Positions 15,751 to 24,793 of a DNA stretch of 64,000 bases are shown here, one piece after another. The position numbers and the translations under genes are program-made. Below the pieces are notes generated by a model. It made no database searches. It was given only the letters and a program-made list of their open reading frames with translations, and had not been told where the DNA came from. Positions within the stretch are counted from its first letter, which is position 1. Every line of letters starts with the position of its first letter. Origin of the DNA: JBMOGA01 sp049318625 (GTDB lineage Bacteria > Pseudomonadota > Alphaproteobacteria > Rhizobiales > Hyphomicrobiaceae); NCBI GenBank assembly GCA_049318625.1, contig JBMOGA010000014.1, positions 1 through 64,000 of the forward strand, given 5' to 3'.

Positions 15751-18165
15751 TCAGGCGAGCGGACGGCCGGTACCCGAAACCGCCTTGAGGTTCCGCAGCG
15801 GACGCCCGGGGGCGAGCGCCTCGGCCGCCGCCGCGATCGCGGCGGCATCGATACCGAAATGGCGATAGAGGTCCTGGATCGTGCCGGTCTGCCCGAAGTG
15901 TTCGACGCCGAGCCCGCGGGTGCGATGCCCTTTCACGCCGCCGAGCCACGCGAGCGTCGCCGGGTGGCCGTCGATCACGGTGACGAGCGCGCAGTCGGGC
16001 GGCACGTCGGCCAGCAACCGCTCGACATGGCTGATCGCATGGGCGGCCCCCTGCTCACGCGCGTGTTGAGCGGCGGTCCACCCGGCGTTCAGCCGGTCCG
16101 CCGACGTCACCGCCAGCAGCCCCATGTCGCGGCGGTCCTCGCCCATCAGTCCGATCGCTTCGATGGCTTCCGGCGCCACCGCGCCCGTGTAGGCGACGAC
16201 GACCCGCACGTTCGGTCCCGGCTTGCGCATCCAATAGCCGCCGTCGACGATGTCGCGTTGCAGCTCGGGGGTCATCTCGCGGCGGATCTGTTCGAGCGGC
16301 CGTGTCGACAGTCGCAGGTAGACCGACCCGCCCGTCGCATCGCGCAACCAAGAGCGAGGGTCGGGCACGAAATCACCGTCACGCTGGATGTAGTCGAGCG
16401 CCCAGCGCAAAACCACGGCCAGTTCGTCGACATAGGCGGGCTCGAACGCCGCGAGCCCATCCTGCGCGATCCCGATCAGCGGCGTGCCGATCGATTGGTG
16501 CGCGCCGCCCTCCGGCGCCAGCGTCACGCCCGACGGCGTCGCGACGACGATGAACCGCGCGTCCTGATAGCAAGCATAGTTGAGGGCATCGAGCCCGCGC
16601 GAGATGAACGGATCGTAGAGCGTGCCGATCGGCAGCAGACGCTCGCCGAATGTCGAATGCGAGAGTCCCAGCGCCGACAGCATCAGGAACAGGTTCATCT
16701 CGGCGATGCCGAGTTCGAGATGCTGCCCCTTGGTGCCGAACTCCCACGTGAACGTTGAGGGGATCCGCTCGTTGCGGAAGATGTCGGCCATCGCCTCTCG
16801 CCCGAACAGGCCCCGGCGATTGACCCAGGGGCCGAGATTGGTCGAGACGGTGACGTCCGGCGAGGTCGTCACGATGCGATCGGCGAAGGGCGCATCCGAC
16901 CGTGCCACCTCGTTGAGGATCAGGCCGAACCCCTGCTGCGTCGAGATCGTCGGCTGCGCCGGCACCGGCAGCGTCGCCGGAATGTCGAGATGGGGCGAAG
17001 AGAGCCGCCGGCGGCCACGCGCCGCGAACGGCACGTTGGCGAGGAAGCCGTCGATCTGTTCGGGCGAAAGGTCGAGACCTTCGTGCCGGTCCCACTCGTG
17101 GCCCGGACGGATGCGGCGGCTCTCGCGGAAACTCTGGAGCTGCGCCGGCGTCATCAGGCCGGCGTGATTGTCCTTGTGCCCCGCCAGCGGCAGACCGAAG
17201 CCCTTGACGGTATAGGCGATGAACACGGTCGGCCGGTCGTGGTCGATGCTCTCGAACGCCTCGACCAAGCTCGGCAGATCGTGACCGCCGAGGTTGCACA
17301 TGAGTTGCGACAGCTCAGCATCCGTCCGGCTGTCGATCAGGCGCGTCGCCGGCCCCTGGTCGCCGATGTCGTCGAGCAGCCGCCGCCGCCACGCCGCACC
17401 GCCCTGGAACGTCAGCGCCGAGTAGAGCTGGTTCGGACAGGAATCGATCCAGCTCTTGAGCTGCTGGCCGCCGGGCTCGCGGAACGCCGCCTGCTGCAGC
17501 GAGCCGTACTTGAGCGTCACGACCTCCCAGCCGAAGGCGCGGAACAAGGCTTCGAAGCGGGCGTAGAGCCCCTCGCGAATGACCGCGTCGAGACTCTGCC
17601 GGTTGTAGTCGATGATCCACCAGGTGTTGCGGACACCCTGCTTCCAGCCTTCGAGCAGCGCCTCGAAGATGTTGCCCTCGTCCATCTCGGCGTCGCCGAC
17701 CAGCGCGATCATTCGCCCTTCCGGCCAGTCCTTCGCCCAGTCGCGCGCCTTCACGTAGTCCTGCACCAGACTTGAGAACAACGTCTGAGCGACTCCGAGC
17801 CCGACCGATCCCGTCGAGAAGTCCACGTCGTCGATGTCCTTGGTGCGCGACGGATAGGACTGCGCCCCCTTGTAGCCGCGGAAGTTCTCGAGCTTCTCGC
17901 GCGTCTGATGACCGAGCAGATACTGGATCGCGTGGAAGATCGGGCTGGCGTGCGGCTTCACCGCGACGCGGTCCTGCGGCCGCAGCGCCGCGAAATAGAG
18001 CGCGGTCAGGATCGTTGCCGACGAGGCCGAAGACGCCTGATGCCCGCCGACCTTGAGGCCGTCGGTGCCGGTCCTCAGATGGTTCGCGTTGTGGATGGTC
18101 CACGTCGCGAGCCAGAGCACCTTTTTCTCGAGTTCGGTCAGATAGGGCAGGCGGGGATCGGACAT
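15751..18165 (-). CDS. AceE/MdeB-type 2-oxoacid dehydrogenase E1 component (thiamine diphosphate dependent)
   Basis: 804 aa, homodimeric E1 architecture like AceE (usually ~880 aa) and MdeB, the 2-oxobutyrate dehydrogenase E1 of methionine catabolism in Pseudomonas. Seen: GTDGLKVGGHQASSAS near residues 33-48, the ThDP/Mg motif GDAEMDEGN at 157-165 with the distal Asn in DYNRQS (Asn188), then the transketolase pyrimidine domain with the AEMN segment (ELGIAEMNLFLMLSALG) and a C-terminal domain. No E2 or E3 gene is nearby. It diverges from an Lrp/AsnC regulator as mdeB-like genes do. Substrate (2-oxobutyrate, pyruvate or another 2-oxoacid) is undecided. Start ATG 18165 has AAGAGG upstream. Confidence 0.85.
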   Translation of the reverse strand: MSDPRLPYLTELEKKVLWLATWTIHNANHLRTGTDGLKVGGHQASSASSATILTALYFAALRPQDRVAVKPHASPIFHAIQYLLGHQTREKLENFRGYKGAQSYPSRTKDIDDVDFSTGSVGLGVAQTLFSSLVQDYVKARDWAKDWPEGRMIALVGDAEMDEGNIFEALLEGWKQGVRNTWWIIDYNRQSLDAVIREGLYARFEALFRAFGWEVVTLKYGSLQQAAFREPGGQQLKSWIDSCPNQLYSALTFQGGAAWRRRLLDDIGDQGPATRLIDSRTDAELSQLMCNLGGHDLPSLVEAFESIDHDRPTVFIAYTVKGFGLPLAGHKDNHAGLMTPAQLQSFRESRRIRPGHEWDRHEGLDLSPEQIDGFLANVPFAARGRRRLSSPHLDIPATLPVPAQPTISTQQGFGLILNEVARSDAPFADRIVTTSPDVTVSTNLGPWVNRRGLFGREAMADIFRNERIPSTFTWEFGTKGQHLELGIAEMNLFLMLSALGLSHSTFGERLLPIGTLYDPFISRGLDALNYACYQDARFIVVATPSGVTLAPEGGAHQSIGTPLIGIAQDGLAAFEPAYVDELAVVLRWALDYIQRDGDFVPDPRSWLRDATGGSVYLRLSTRPLEQIRREMTPELQRDIVDGGYWMRKPGPNVRVVVAYTGAVAPEAIEAIGLMGEDRRDMGLLAVTSADRLNAGWTAAQHAREQGAAHAISHVERLLADVPPDCALVTVIDGHPATLAWLGGVKGHRTRGLGVEHFGQTGTIQDLYRHFGIDAAAIAAAAEALAPGRPLRNLKAVSGTGRPLA

Positions 18166-18208
18166 GGCGGGCCTCTTTGAGCGATGCCGACATCAAACCA
18201 GATTTCTG

Positions 18209-18297
18209 TTGGTGCAATCTGCCGAATTTGAAGCGTTTCACCACAAAATATGGCAGACAACACCAAGGCAGGAGCAGAAAACGGCAGAAAACACCAA
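18209..18297. promoter_or_regulatory. Three copies of a 15-bp operator-like element between the E1 gene and its Lrp regulator
   Basis: GGCAGA-N3-CACCAA occurs at 18252-18266 and 18283-18297 in direct orientation, and inverted at 18209-18223. The last copy ends on the first base of the regulator's ATG; the first lies about 45 bp from the E1 start. The 31-bp and 43-bp offsets are near whole numbers of helical turns (three and four). Inferred to be Lrp-type binding sites for control of both genes. Confidence 0.65.
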
Positions 18298-18761
18298 TGT
18301 CGGAGATCGACCGTATCGACCGCAAGATCCTGGAACATCTCCAGCAGGACGGCCGCGCAACCGTTCAGGACACCGCCGAGCGGGTCGGCCTGACGCCGTC
18401 GCCCTGCCTGCGCCGCATCCGCCGGCTGGAGCAGGCCAAGATCATCCGCGGCTATGCGGCCGTCGTCGACCAGAACGCCATGGGCCTGCCGATCAGCGTG
18501 TTCGCCTCGGTGAAGCTGGAGCGCCAGCGCGAGGAGGAGATCGACCGCTTCTCGCAGGCCGTGTCACGCTGGCCCGAGGTGATGGAGTGCTACCTGATGA
18601 CGGGGCCGCGCGATTATCTGTTGCGGATCGTCGTGCCCGACCTCGCCGCCTACGAGCAATTCCTCAAGACCAAGCTGACCCGCCTCGACGGCGTCGGCTC
18701 CATCGAGTCGAGCTTCGCGCTGGCGCAGGTGAAGTACACCAATGTGCTGCCGATCGTGTGA
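18297..18761 (+). CDS. Lrp/AsnC family transcriptional regulator (MdeR-like)
   Basis: 154 aa, usual Lrp length. Winged HTH at residues 1-60 (EIDRIDRKILEHLQQDGR, then SPCLRRIRRLEQ) and the C-terminal RAM effector domain (GYAAVVDQNAMGLPISVFAS; MTGPRDYLLRIVVPD). ATG 18297 is chosen because the family begins with this helix; a longer frame to 18177 gives no sense. Divergent from the AceE/MdeB-like E1 gene, it is inferred to sense an amino acid or 2-oxoacid and to control that gene and itself through the elements at 18209-18297, one of which overlaps its start. Confidence 0.93.
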   Translation: MSEIDRIDRKILEHLQQDGRATVQDTAERVGLTPSPCLRRIRRLEQAKIIRGYAAVVDQNAMGLPISVFASVKLERQREEEIDRFSQAVSRWPEVMECYLMTGPRDYLLRIVVPDLAAYEQFLKTKLTRLDGVGSIESSFALAQVKYTNVLPIV

Positions 18762-18764
18762 AGG

Positions 18765-18790
18765 GGGCCGCCTGAAAGCAACGGCGGCCC
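18765..18790. terminator. Bidirectional terminator-like hairpin between the lrp-type gene and the alcohol dehydrogenase gene
   Basis: GGGCCGCC / GGCGGCCC, a perfect 8-bp stem with a 10-nt loop, placed between two converging stops (18761 and 18801). No clear T-tract on either strand. Confidence 0.5.
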
Positions 18791-18800
18791 GCCCGGACCT

Positions 18801-19856
18801 TCACGCCGCCGGCTCGATCAGCCCCTTGCCCGCCGTCTGCTGATCGAACACGCGATAGGCCTCCTCGGCCTGGTCGAGCGTCCAGCGATGCGAGAACAGC
18901 TGATCCACGTCGAGCCCGCGCTCGGCGACGAAGCGCGCGCATTCGAGCTGCCCGACGGTCGAGAACGTCCACGAGCCGAGCACCGTCACCTGCCGGCGGA
19001 TCAGGTCGTTGCTGACGTTGAGCGTCACCGTATCGCCTTCGCCGACGTAGGCGACCTTGCCCCAGGTGCGCACGCACTGGGCCGCCTGCGCACGCGCGAT
19101 CGGAGACGACGACGTATCCATGGCGAGATGGGCGCCGAGCCCGTGCGTGGCGTCGCGGATCGCCTGCACGACGTTTTCCGTTTTCTTTGGATTGATGACG
19201 AGATCGGCGCCGGACGCCTTGGCCGTGGCCAGCCGCTGGTCGCTGGTGTCGAGCGCGATGACGCGCGCCCCCATGGCGTGAGCGAGCACCGTCGCCGACA
19301 GGCCGACCGGTCCCTGCCCGAACACCACGACCGTGTCGTCGGCGGCGATCGCGAGCCGCTTCAAGGCACCCCATGCCGTGCCCGTACCGCACGAGATGGC
19401 GGCACCCGCCGCGAACGAAAGCTCGTCCGGCAGCGGCACCAGCGTGCGCGCCGGACATTTCATATAGCGCGCATGCGCGCCGTGGCCGGTGGCACCATAG
19501 ACCTCGGCGACCCCCTCGTCGCACAGCTGCATCCAGCCGGTCGAGCATTGCGGGCACACGCCGCAACCGCGGTAGTGGTGCTGCATCACCCGTTGGCCGA
19601 CCTTGGCCTGCTTGGGGCTGACCCCGCGGCCGACCGCTGCGACGACGCCACAGGGCTCGTGGCCGGCGATGATCGGACCGCTGACGTTGCCGAGCCCCAT
19701 CGCCGCCGCCCCGCCGACGGTGCGGTAGTACTTGAGATCACTTCCGCACAAACCCGACGCGCGGATTTCCAGAACCACCTCGCCTTCGCCCGGCGTCGGA
19801 TCCGGAAAGTCCAGGATCTCCACCTTGCGATCACCCGCCAGTACGACGCCCTTCAT
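18801..19856 (-). CDS. Zinc-dependent medium-chain alcohol dehydrogenase
   Basis: 351 aa MDR enzyme. Catalytic zinc site: Cys in SGLCGSDLKYY and GHEPCGVV; structural-zinc-type loop CGVCPQCSTGWMQLC has four Cys; nucleotide fold VVVFGQGPVGLSATVLA near residue 175 with D downstream, indicating NAD. Oxidises a primary or secondary alcohol, or a sorbitol-like polyol; substrate not readable. Lies 66 bp downstream of an aldehyde dehydrogenase on the same strand, suggesting alcohol-to-acid oxidation, and close to a haloacid dehalogenase-like gene. Confidence 0.88.
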   Translation of the reverse strand: MKGVVLAGDRKVEILDFPDPTPGEGEVVLEIRASGLCGSDLKYYRTVGGAAAMGLGNVSGPIIAGHEPCGVVAAVGRGVSPKQAKVGQRVMQHHYRGCGVCPQCSTGWMQLCDEGVAEVYGATGHGAHARYMKCPARTLVPLPDELSFAAGAAISCGTGTAWGALKRLAIAADDTVVVFGQGPVGLSATVLAHAMGARVIALDTSDQRLATAKASGADLVINPKKTENVVQAIRDATHGLGAHLAMDTSSSPIARAQAAQCVRTWGKVAYVGEGDTVTLNVSNDLIRRQVTVLGSWTFSTVGQLECARFVAERGLDVDQLFSHRWTLDQAEEAYRVFDQQTAGKGLIEPAA

Positions 19857-19891
19857 GGCACTCCCCCCGTCTCGTTTCCGTTTATGGGAGA

Positions 19892-19909
19892 AGGCCGGTT
19901 CCCCGGCCT
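19892..19909 (-). terminator. Hairpin between the aldehyde and alcohol dehydrogenase genes
   Basis: AGGCCGG / CCGGCCT with a 4-nt loop, 14 bp after the aldehyde dehydrogenase stop. No T-run follows; it may be an mRNA stabiliser or partial terminator within the pair. Confidence 0.35.
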
Positions 19910-19922
19910 CCTCGTCGCAAGA

Positions 19923-21440
19923 TCACCGCATCACGAACGGGTTCGGCACGTCGCTCGCCATGCTGATCCACACGCTCTTGGTCTGCAGGTAGGCGTCCAC
20001 CGCCTCCATGCCGTTCTCGCGGCCGAGGCCCGACCGCTTGTAGCCGCCGAACGGCGAGGTGTAGCTGACCGCGCGGTACGTATTGATCCACACCGTGCCG
20101 GCCTCCAACCGCTCCGACATGACCAGCGCGCGGCGCATGTTCTCGGTCCACACGCCCGCGGCCAGCCCATAGGGCGTATCGTTAGCGATCGCGATCGCCT
20201 CCTCGATGTCCTTGAACCGGATGGCCGCCGCCACCGGGCCGAACACTTCCTCGCGCGCGATCCGCATCTGATTGTGGACATCGGCGAAGATGGTCGGCTC
20301 GATGAACTGGCCCGACCCGCATTCGGGCCGCGTCGATGCCGATCCGCCCGACACCACCCGCGCGCCTTCGCCCTTCGCGATGTCCAGGTAGGATTTGATC
20401 TTCTCGAACTGGGGCGGGTTGGCGATCGGACCGATCTGGGTGGCCGGGTCCATCGGATCGCCCATCTTCGCCGCCTTGGCGATGACCGCCATCTTGTCCA
20501 GGAACTTCTCGTAGATGGTGTCCTGGACCAGCAGGCGCGAGCCGGCGATGCAGGTCTGGCCGGCCGCCGCGAAGATGCCCGAGATCACGCCGTTGGCGGC
20601 GTTGTCGAGGTTGGCATCGTCGAACACGATGTTCGGCGACTTGCCGCCGAGTTCCAGCGTCACCTTCTTGAGGCCCCGCGCCGCCATCTCGTAAATGCGC
20701 TGACCGGTCGACTCGCTGCCGGTGAACGACACCTTGGCGACCTTGGGATGGAGCACCAGCGGCTCGCCGATCTCCTGCCCGTAGCCGGTCACGACGTTGA
20801 CGACGCCGGCCGGGAAGCCCGCCTTCTCGAACAGCTTGGCAAACTCCAGCGTCGACGCCGACGCGTGCTCCGACGGCTTCAGCACGAAGGTATTGCCGGC
20901 GGCGAGCCCGGGCGCGAGCTTGTAGGCCGTCAGCAGCAGCGGCGAGTTCCAAGCGGTGATGCCGACGCAGACGCCGAGCGGCTCGCGCCGCGTGAAGTTG
21001 AAGGTCTCCGCCTTGTCGGTCGGAATGACCGCGCCCTGCAGCTTGTCCGCGAGCCCCGCGAAGTAATTGTAGAACTGCGGGATGTATTTCAGCTGGCCGT
21101 GCATCTCGGCCATCAGCTTGCCGTTGTCGCGCACCTCGACGGTCGCCAGCCGCTCCGCCTCGGCCGCGACGAGGTCGGCGAGCTTGCGCATGAGGATGCC
21201 GCGCTGCGTGGGCGTCATCTTCCGCCACGGTCCGTGGAAGGCGGCGTGCGCGGCCTCGACGGCGCGGCGTGCATCCTCGGCCTTCGCGCGCGGGATCTTC
21301 GCCCAGGGCTTGCCGAGGTAAGGATTGAGGGAGTCGAACGTGTCGCCGTCTGCCGCGTCGACCCAGCTGTCGCCGATCAACATCTTGTAGTGCTGCAGGG
21401 TGCCACTGTCCGGTTGAATGCCCTTGGCGTGCTGGTTCAC
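19923..21440 (-). CDS. NAD(P)-dependent aldehyde dehydrogenase
   Basis: 505 aa, full-length ALDH superfamily. The catalytic Cys is in AAGQTCIAGSRLLV, the general-base Glu in VTLELGGKSPNIV, and the nucleotide-binding WNSPLLLTAYKLAPGLAAGN and FTGSESTGQ are present. Converts an aldehyde to its acid. The start is taken as GTG 21440 because GGAGGA lies 7 nt upstream; an in-frame GTG at 21455 would leave no such site. It precedes the alcohol dehydrogenase gene (same strand) and diverges from the dehalogenase-like gene across 170 bp. Confidence 0.92.
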   Translation of the reverse strand: MNQHAKGIQPDSGTLQHYKMLIGDSWVDAADGDTFDSLNPYLGKPWAKIPRAKAEDARRAVEAAHAAFHGPWRKMTPTQRGILMRKLADLVAAEAERLATVEVRDNGKLMAEMHGQLKYIPQFYNYFAGLADKLQGAVIPTDKAETFNFTRREPLGVCVGITAWNSPLLLTAYKLAPGLAAGNTFVLKPSEHASASTLEFAKLFEKAGFPAGVVNVVTGYGQEIGEPLVLHPKVAKVSFTGSESTGQRIYEMAARGLKKVTLELGGKSPNIVFDDANLDNAANGVISGIFAAAGQTCIAGSRLLVQDTIYEKFLDKMAVIAKAAKMGDPMDPATQIGPIANPPQFEKIKSYLDIAKGEGARVVSGGSASTRPECGSGQFIEPTIFADVHNQMRIAREEVFGPVAAAIRFKDIEEAIAIANDTPYGLAAGVWTENMRRALVMSERLEAGTVWINTYRAVSYTSPFGGYKRSGLGRENGMEAVDAYLQTKSVWISMASDVPNPFVMR

Positions 21441-21610
21441 GGCGTCGTCCTCCACGGCTGAATGATTGCGGCCAACCTATCCGATGGCCCGGGGGACGGG
21501 TAGCGGGAGACCGTGGATGCATGGCTGGCCCTCCGCGCCGTGGGGGCCGATTGACAGCGGGGGCGTCGCCGCTAACGTCCAACCGAAACGCTCCAGAATA
21601 GGACCGACAG

Positions 21611-22495
21611 ATGTTTTTCGGGGGGATGCCGATCTCGTATGCGGATGTGCGGGACGGCCGTATCAGGCTCCGGCGCGGCGGATCGGGCCCGCCGCTGCTG
21701 CTGCTGCACGGCAATCCGCAATCGCACGCCATGTGGCACGCGGTTGCCCCCGCGCTCGCCAGCAAGTTCGAGGTCGTGTGTCCCGATCTGCGCGGCTACG
21801 CTGGCAGCTTCAAGCCCCCGGCCACCGCCGACCATGTCCCCTACGCCAAGCGGGAAATGGCGCGCGACATGGTCGAGGTGATGGCCGGGCTCGGCCACAC
21901 CGAGTTCCTCGTGGCCGGCCACGATCGCGGTGCCCGCGTCGCCCACCGGCTGGCGCTCGACTGGCCGGACAAGGTCCGCAAGCTGGCGCTGTTGGATATC
22001 ATCCCGACCCTCGAGCATTTCGAGCGGACGGACATGAAATTCGCGCTCGGCTATTACCATTGGTTCTGGTTCGCCCAGCCGCATCCGTTCCCGGAGAACC
22101 TCATCAACGCGGCGCCCGACGCCTGGTTTGCCGCCCACACCGCGCGCGAGCCCAAGGACGACGGGTTCTTTCACCCCGAGGCGCTCGCCGACTACAAGGC
22201 CGCCGCGCGAAATCCCGAGGCGATCCGCGGCATGTGCGAGGACTATCGTGCCGCCGCCACGATCGAACTCGTCCATGATCGGGCCTGCCGCGCGGCCGGT
22301 CGCAAGATTGCCTGTCCGCTCCATGTGCTTTGGGGCTCGAAGGCGAAGATCGAGGCGTGGTACGACGCGCGCGCCATCTGGCGGACCTACGCATCGGCCG
22401 ACGTCACGGGTCGTGCCCTGCCGACCGGACACTACCTCGCCGAAGAGGATCCGCAGGCCGTGACGACGGAGCTTCTGAACTTCTTCGCCAATTGA
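21611..22495 (+). CDS. Alpha/beta hydrolase of the haloacetate (fluoroacetate) dehalogenase type
   Basis: 294 aa. It has the nucleophile motif GHDRGARV with Asp105, and Arg106/Arg109 that in fluoroacetate dehalogenases hold the carboxylate; Asp129 and His274 complete the triad. The halide pocket residues of that family are also present: His150-Trp151 (YYHWFWFAQP) and Tyr212 (MCEDYRA). These points separate it from ordinary epoxide hydrolases. Hydrolytic release of halide from 2-haloacetate to glycolate is the likely reaction; fluoride versus chloride preference is not predictable. ATG 21611 with AGGACC upstream; ATG 21626 is possible. Followed 44 bp later by a GMC oxidoreductase. Confidence 0.8.
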   Translation: MFFGGMPISYADVRDGRIRLRRGGSGPPLLLLHGNPQSHAMWHAVAPALASKFEVVCPDLRGYAGSFKPPATADHVPYAKREMARDMVEVMAGLGHTEFLVAGHDRGARVAHRLALDWPDKVRKLALLDIIPTLEHFERTDMKFALGYYHWFWFAQPHPFPENLINAAPDAWFAAHTAREPKDDGFFHPEALADYKAAARNPEAIRGMCEDYRAAATIELVHDRACRAAGRKIACPLHVLWGSKAKIEAWYDARAIWRTYASADVTGRALPTGHYLAEEDPQAVTTELLNFFAN

Positions 22496-22539
22496 AACCA
22501 ACCCGCCATGGAACCGGCGGCTGGGGGAGCTGAGACGTC

Positions 22540-24177
22540 GTGGAGCATTTCGACTACGTAATCGTCGGCGCCGGCTCGGCCGGCTGCGTGCTGGCCAATC
22601 GCCTGAGCGAAGGCGGCAAGTACGACGTCCTTGTGCTGGAGGCCGGCCCGAGCGACTGGCACCCCTACATCCATATCCCGGCCGGCTTCATCAAGACGTT
22701 CTACGACAAGCGCGTGAACTGGATGTACGACCAGGAGCCGGGCCCATGGACCGGCGGCCGACGCATCATGGCGCCGCGCGGCAAGACGCTCGGCGGATCG
22801 AGTTCCATCAACGGCCACGTTTTCAATCGCGGCCAGCGGATGGACTTCGACACCTGGGCCCAGCGCGGCAACCGCGGTTGGGGTTATGCCGATGTGCTCC
22901 CGTATTTCCGGCGTCTCGAGCGTCGGATCGGAACCGCCGACACCACCTTCCGCGGGCGTGACGGCGCCATCACCGTCACCAATCCGAACTGGAGCCACCC
23001 CCTCTGCGACGCCTTCATCGCCGGCGCCGTGCAGATGGGAATTCCGCACACCACCGACTACAACGGCGAGACACAGGAAGGTGTCTCCTACTCCCAGCGC
23101 ACGATCAACCGTGGCTGGCGCGTCAGTTCCTCGACCGCCTATCTCTGGCCTGCGCGCAAGCGCCAGAACCTCACCATCCGAACGATGGCGCACGCGACCG
23201 AGATCGTCCTCGAAGGCAAGCGCGCCGTCGGGGTACGCTACGCGAAGGGTGGCCGCGGCGGCCCCATCGTCGAAGTGCGCGCCGACAAGGAAGTCATCCT
23301 TGCGGGCGGCACATATAACTCGCCGCAATTGCTCCAGCTGTCCGGCATCGGACCGGCCGACCTGCTGGCCGACAAGGGCATCGCGGTGAAGCACGCGCTC
23401 GCAGGCGTCGGCGAGAACCTCAGCGACCACTACACCGCGCGTTTTGTCGCCCGCGTGAAGGGCATCGAGACCATCAACGAACGCGTGCGCGGCCTGAAGC
23501 TCGGCGCCGAGATCCTGAAATGGATGACCACCGGAGGCGGTGTCCTGTCGCAGAGTCCGACCACGGTCTACTGCTTCTGGCGGTCCGAGCCGACCGTGCC
23601 GACCTCCGACGTGCAGATCACGTTCACACCCGCGAGTTACAAGGAAGGCGTGCAGGGCCAGCTCGAGACCAAGCCCGGCATGTCGGTCGCCTCGTGGGCG
23701 CAGCGGCCGGAGAGCCGCGGCTTCGTCCGCATCCGGTCGAACGATCCGTTCGCATCGCCGGCGATCCAGACGAACTATCTCGCCGAGGAGAGCGACCGCC
23801 GCACGACACTCGGCGCCATGCGCCTGGCGCGACGGCTCCTCCACTCGGAGCCGCTCAAGCCCTACATCGTCCGCGAGGAGGTGCCGGGCGCGGAAGTCCA
23901 GTCCGACGACGAACTCCTCGCGGTGATCCGCAATCGCGGCTTGACCACCTTCCACCCGGCCGGCACCTGCATGATGGGTCCGGCGACCAATCCCCGCGCC
24001 GTCGTCGACCACGAGCTGCGCGTGCACGGGCTGCAGGGGTTGCGCGTCGTCGACGCGTCGATCATGCCGACCATGATCTCCGCCAACCTCAACGCCTCGA
24101 CGCTGATGATCGGCGAAAAGGCGTCCGACATGATCCTCGGGCGGCCGCCGGAGCCTGCAACGGCGCTGGCCGGGTGA
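22540..24177 (+). CDS. GMC-family FAD-dependent oxidoreductase (choline/alcohol dehydrogenase type)
   Basis: 545 aa. Rossmann FAD motif DYVIVGAGSAGCVLANRL at residues 5-22, the GMC signature RGKTLGGSSSINGHVFNRG near 85-103, a second signature GGTYNSPQLLQLSGIGP, and the active-site His in TTFHPAGTCMMG with the distal Asn in ANLNASTLMIG. Oxidises an alcohol, feeding electrons to the respiratory chain or oxygen. GTG start at 22540 after GGGGGAGC. Co-directional with the dehalogenase-like gene; oxidation of glycolate or of a related alcohol would fit, but this is inference. Stops back-to-back with cobP. Confidence 0.9.
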   Translation: MEHFDYVIVGAGSAGCVLANRLSEGGKYDVLVLEAGPSDWHPYIHIPAGFIKTFYDKRVNWMYDQEPGPWTGGRRIMAPRGKTLGGSSSINGHVFNRGQRMDFDTWAQRGNRGWGYADVLPYFRRLERRIGTADTTFRGRDGAITVTNPNWSHPLCDAFIAGAVQMGIPHTTDYNGETQEGVSYSQRTINRGWRVSSSTAYLWPARKRQNLTIRTMAHATEIVLEGKRAVGVRYAKGGRGGPIVEVRADKEVILAGGTYNSPQLLQLSGIGPADLLADKGIAVKHALAGVGENLSDHYTARFVARVKGIETINERVRGLKLGAEILKWMTTGGGVLSQSPTTVYCFWRSEPTVPTSDVQITFTPASYKEGVQGQLETKPGMSVASWAQRPESRGFVRIRSNDPFASPAIQTNYLAEESDRRTTLGAMRLARRLLHSEPLKPYIVREEVPGAEVQSDDELLAVIRNRGLTTFHPAGTCMMGPATNPRAVVDHELRVHGLQGLRVVDASIMPTMISANLNASTLMIGEKASDMILGRPPEPATALAG

Positions 24178-24729
24178 TCACTTCACCTTGACCACCAGCC
24201 CAGCCACCACCAGTTCGACCGTACCGACCACCGCCGCGAGGTCCTGATTAAGTCGGCCCTGGGCGTCCCGAAAGCGGCGGGCGAGCGCGTTGTCGGGCAC
24301 GATTCCAAAGCCGACCTCGTTCGACACCAGGATCACGCGCGCGGGCGTCTCGGCCAGCGCCGCAATCAGCGTCGCCGTGGCGTCGGCCATGTCGTGCTCA
24401 CCGAGCATCAGGTTCGACAACCACAGCGTCAGGCAATCGACCACGAGCACCGAACGATCCGGCTGACCAAGTCCGGCGGCCAGCAGGCAGTCCGGCGACA
24501 GCGCCGCCGGCAGCGCCAATGGCGCCTCGATGGTGACCCAGCCGCATCCCTGTCGCTCGGCCTTGTGGGCGGCGATCCGCGCGCGCATCTCGTCGTCCCA
24601 CGCCTCGGCCGTCGCGATGTAGCCTTTGGCCGGGACGCTGTCGGCCAGCGCCAACGCACGCCGCGTCTTGCCCGAGCGCGCGCCGCCGAGCACCAGAGTA
24701 TGCCGTGCCACGCCCACCGCCTCGCCCAC
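24178..24729 (-). CDS. cobP: Bifunctional adenosylcobinamide kinase / adenosylcobinamide-phosphate guanylyltransferase (CobP, enteric CobU)
   Basis: 183 aa. P-loop GGARSGKTRRAL near residues 15-26, the central VLVVDCLTLWLSN and ILVSNEVGFGIVP that binds GTP, and ARRFRDAQGRLNQDLA near the end are family hallmarks. Phosphorylates adenosylcobinamide and loads GMP, activating it for the CobV reaction. GTG start at 24729. It abuts the GMC gene stop to stop and diverges from the cobalamin riboswitch, so it is not under that riboswitch even though it is part of the same pathway. Confidence 0.95.
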   Translation of the reverse strand: MGEAVGVARHTLVLGGARSGKTRRALALADSVPAKGYIATAEAWDDEMRARIAAHKAERQGCGWVTIEAPLALPAALSPDCLLAAGLGQPDRSVLVVDCLTLWLSNLMLGEHDMADATATLIAALAETPARVILVSNEVGFGIVPDNALARRFRDAQGRLNQDLAAVVGTVELVVAGLVVKVK

Positions 24730-24793
24730 GCCGGCTCCCTCGCGCTCGGTATCATCCCGTTTGACGGCGCCGTCGCGAAACGGCTATCACCTT

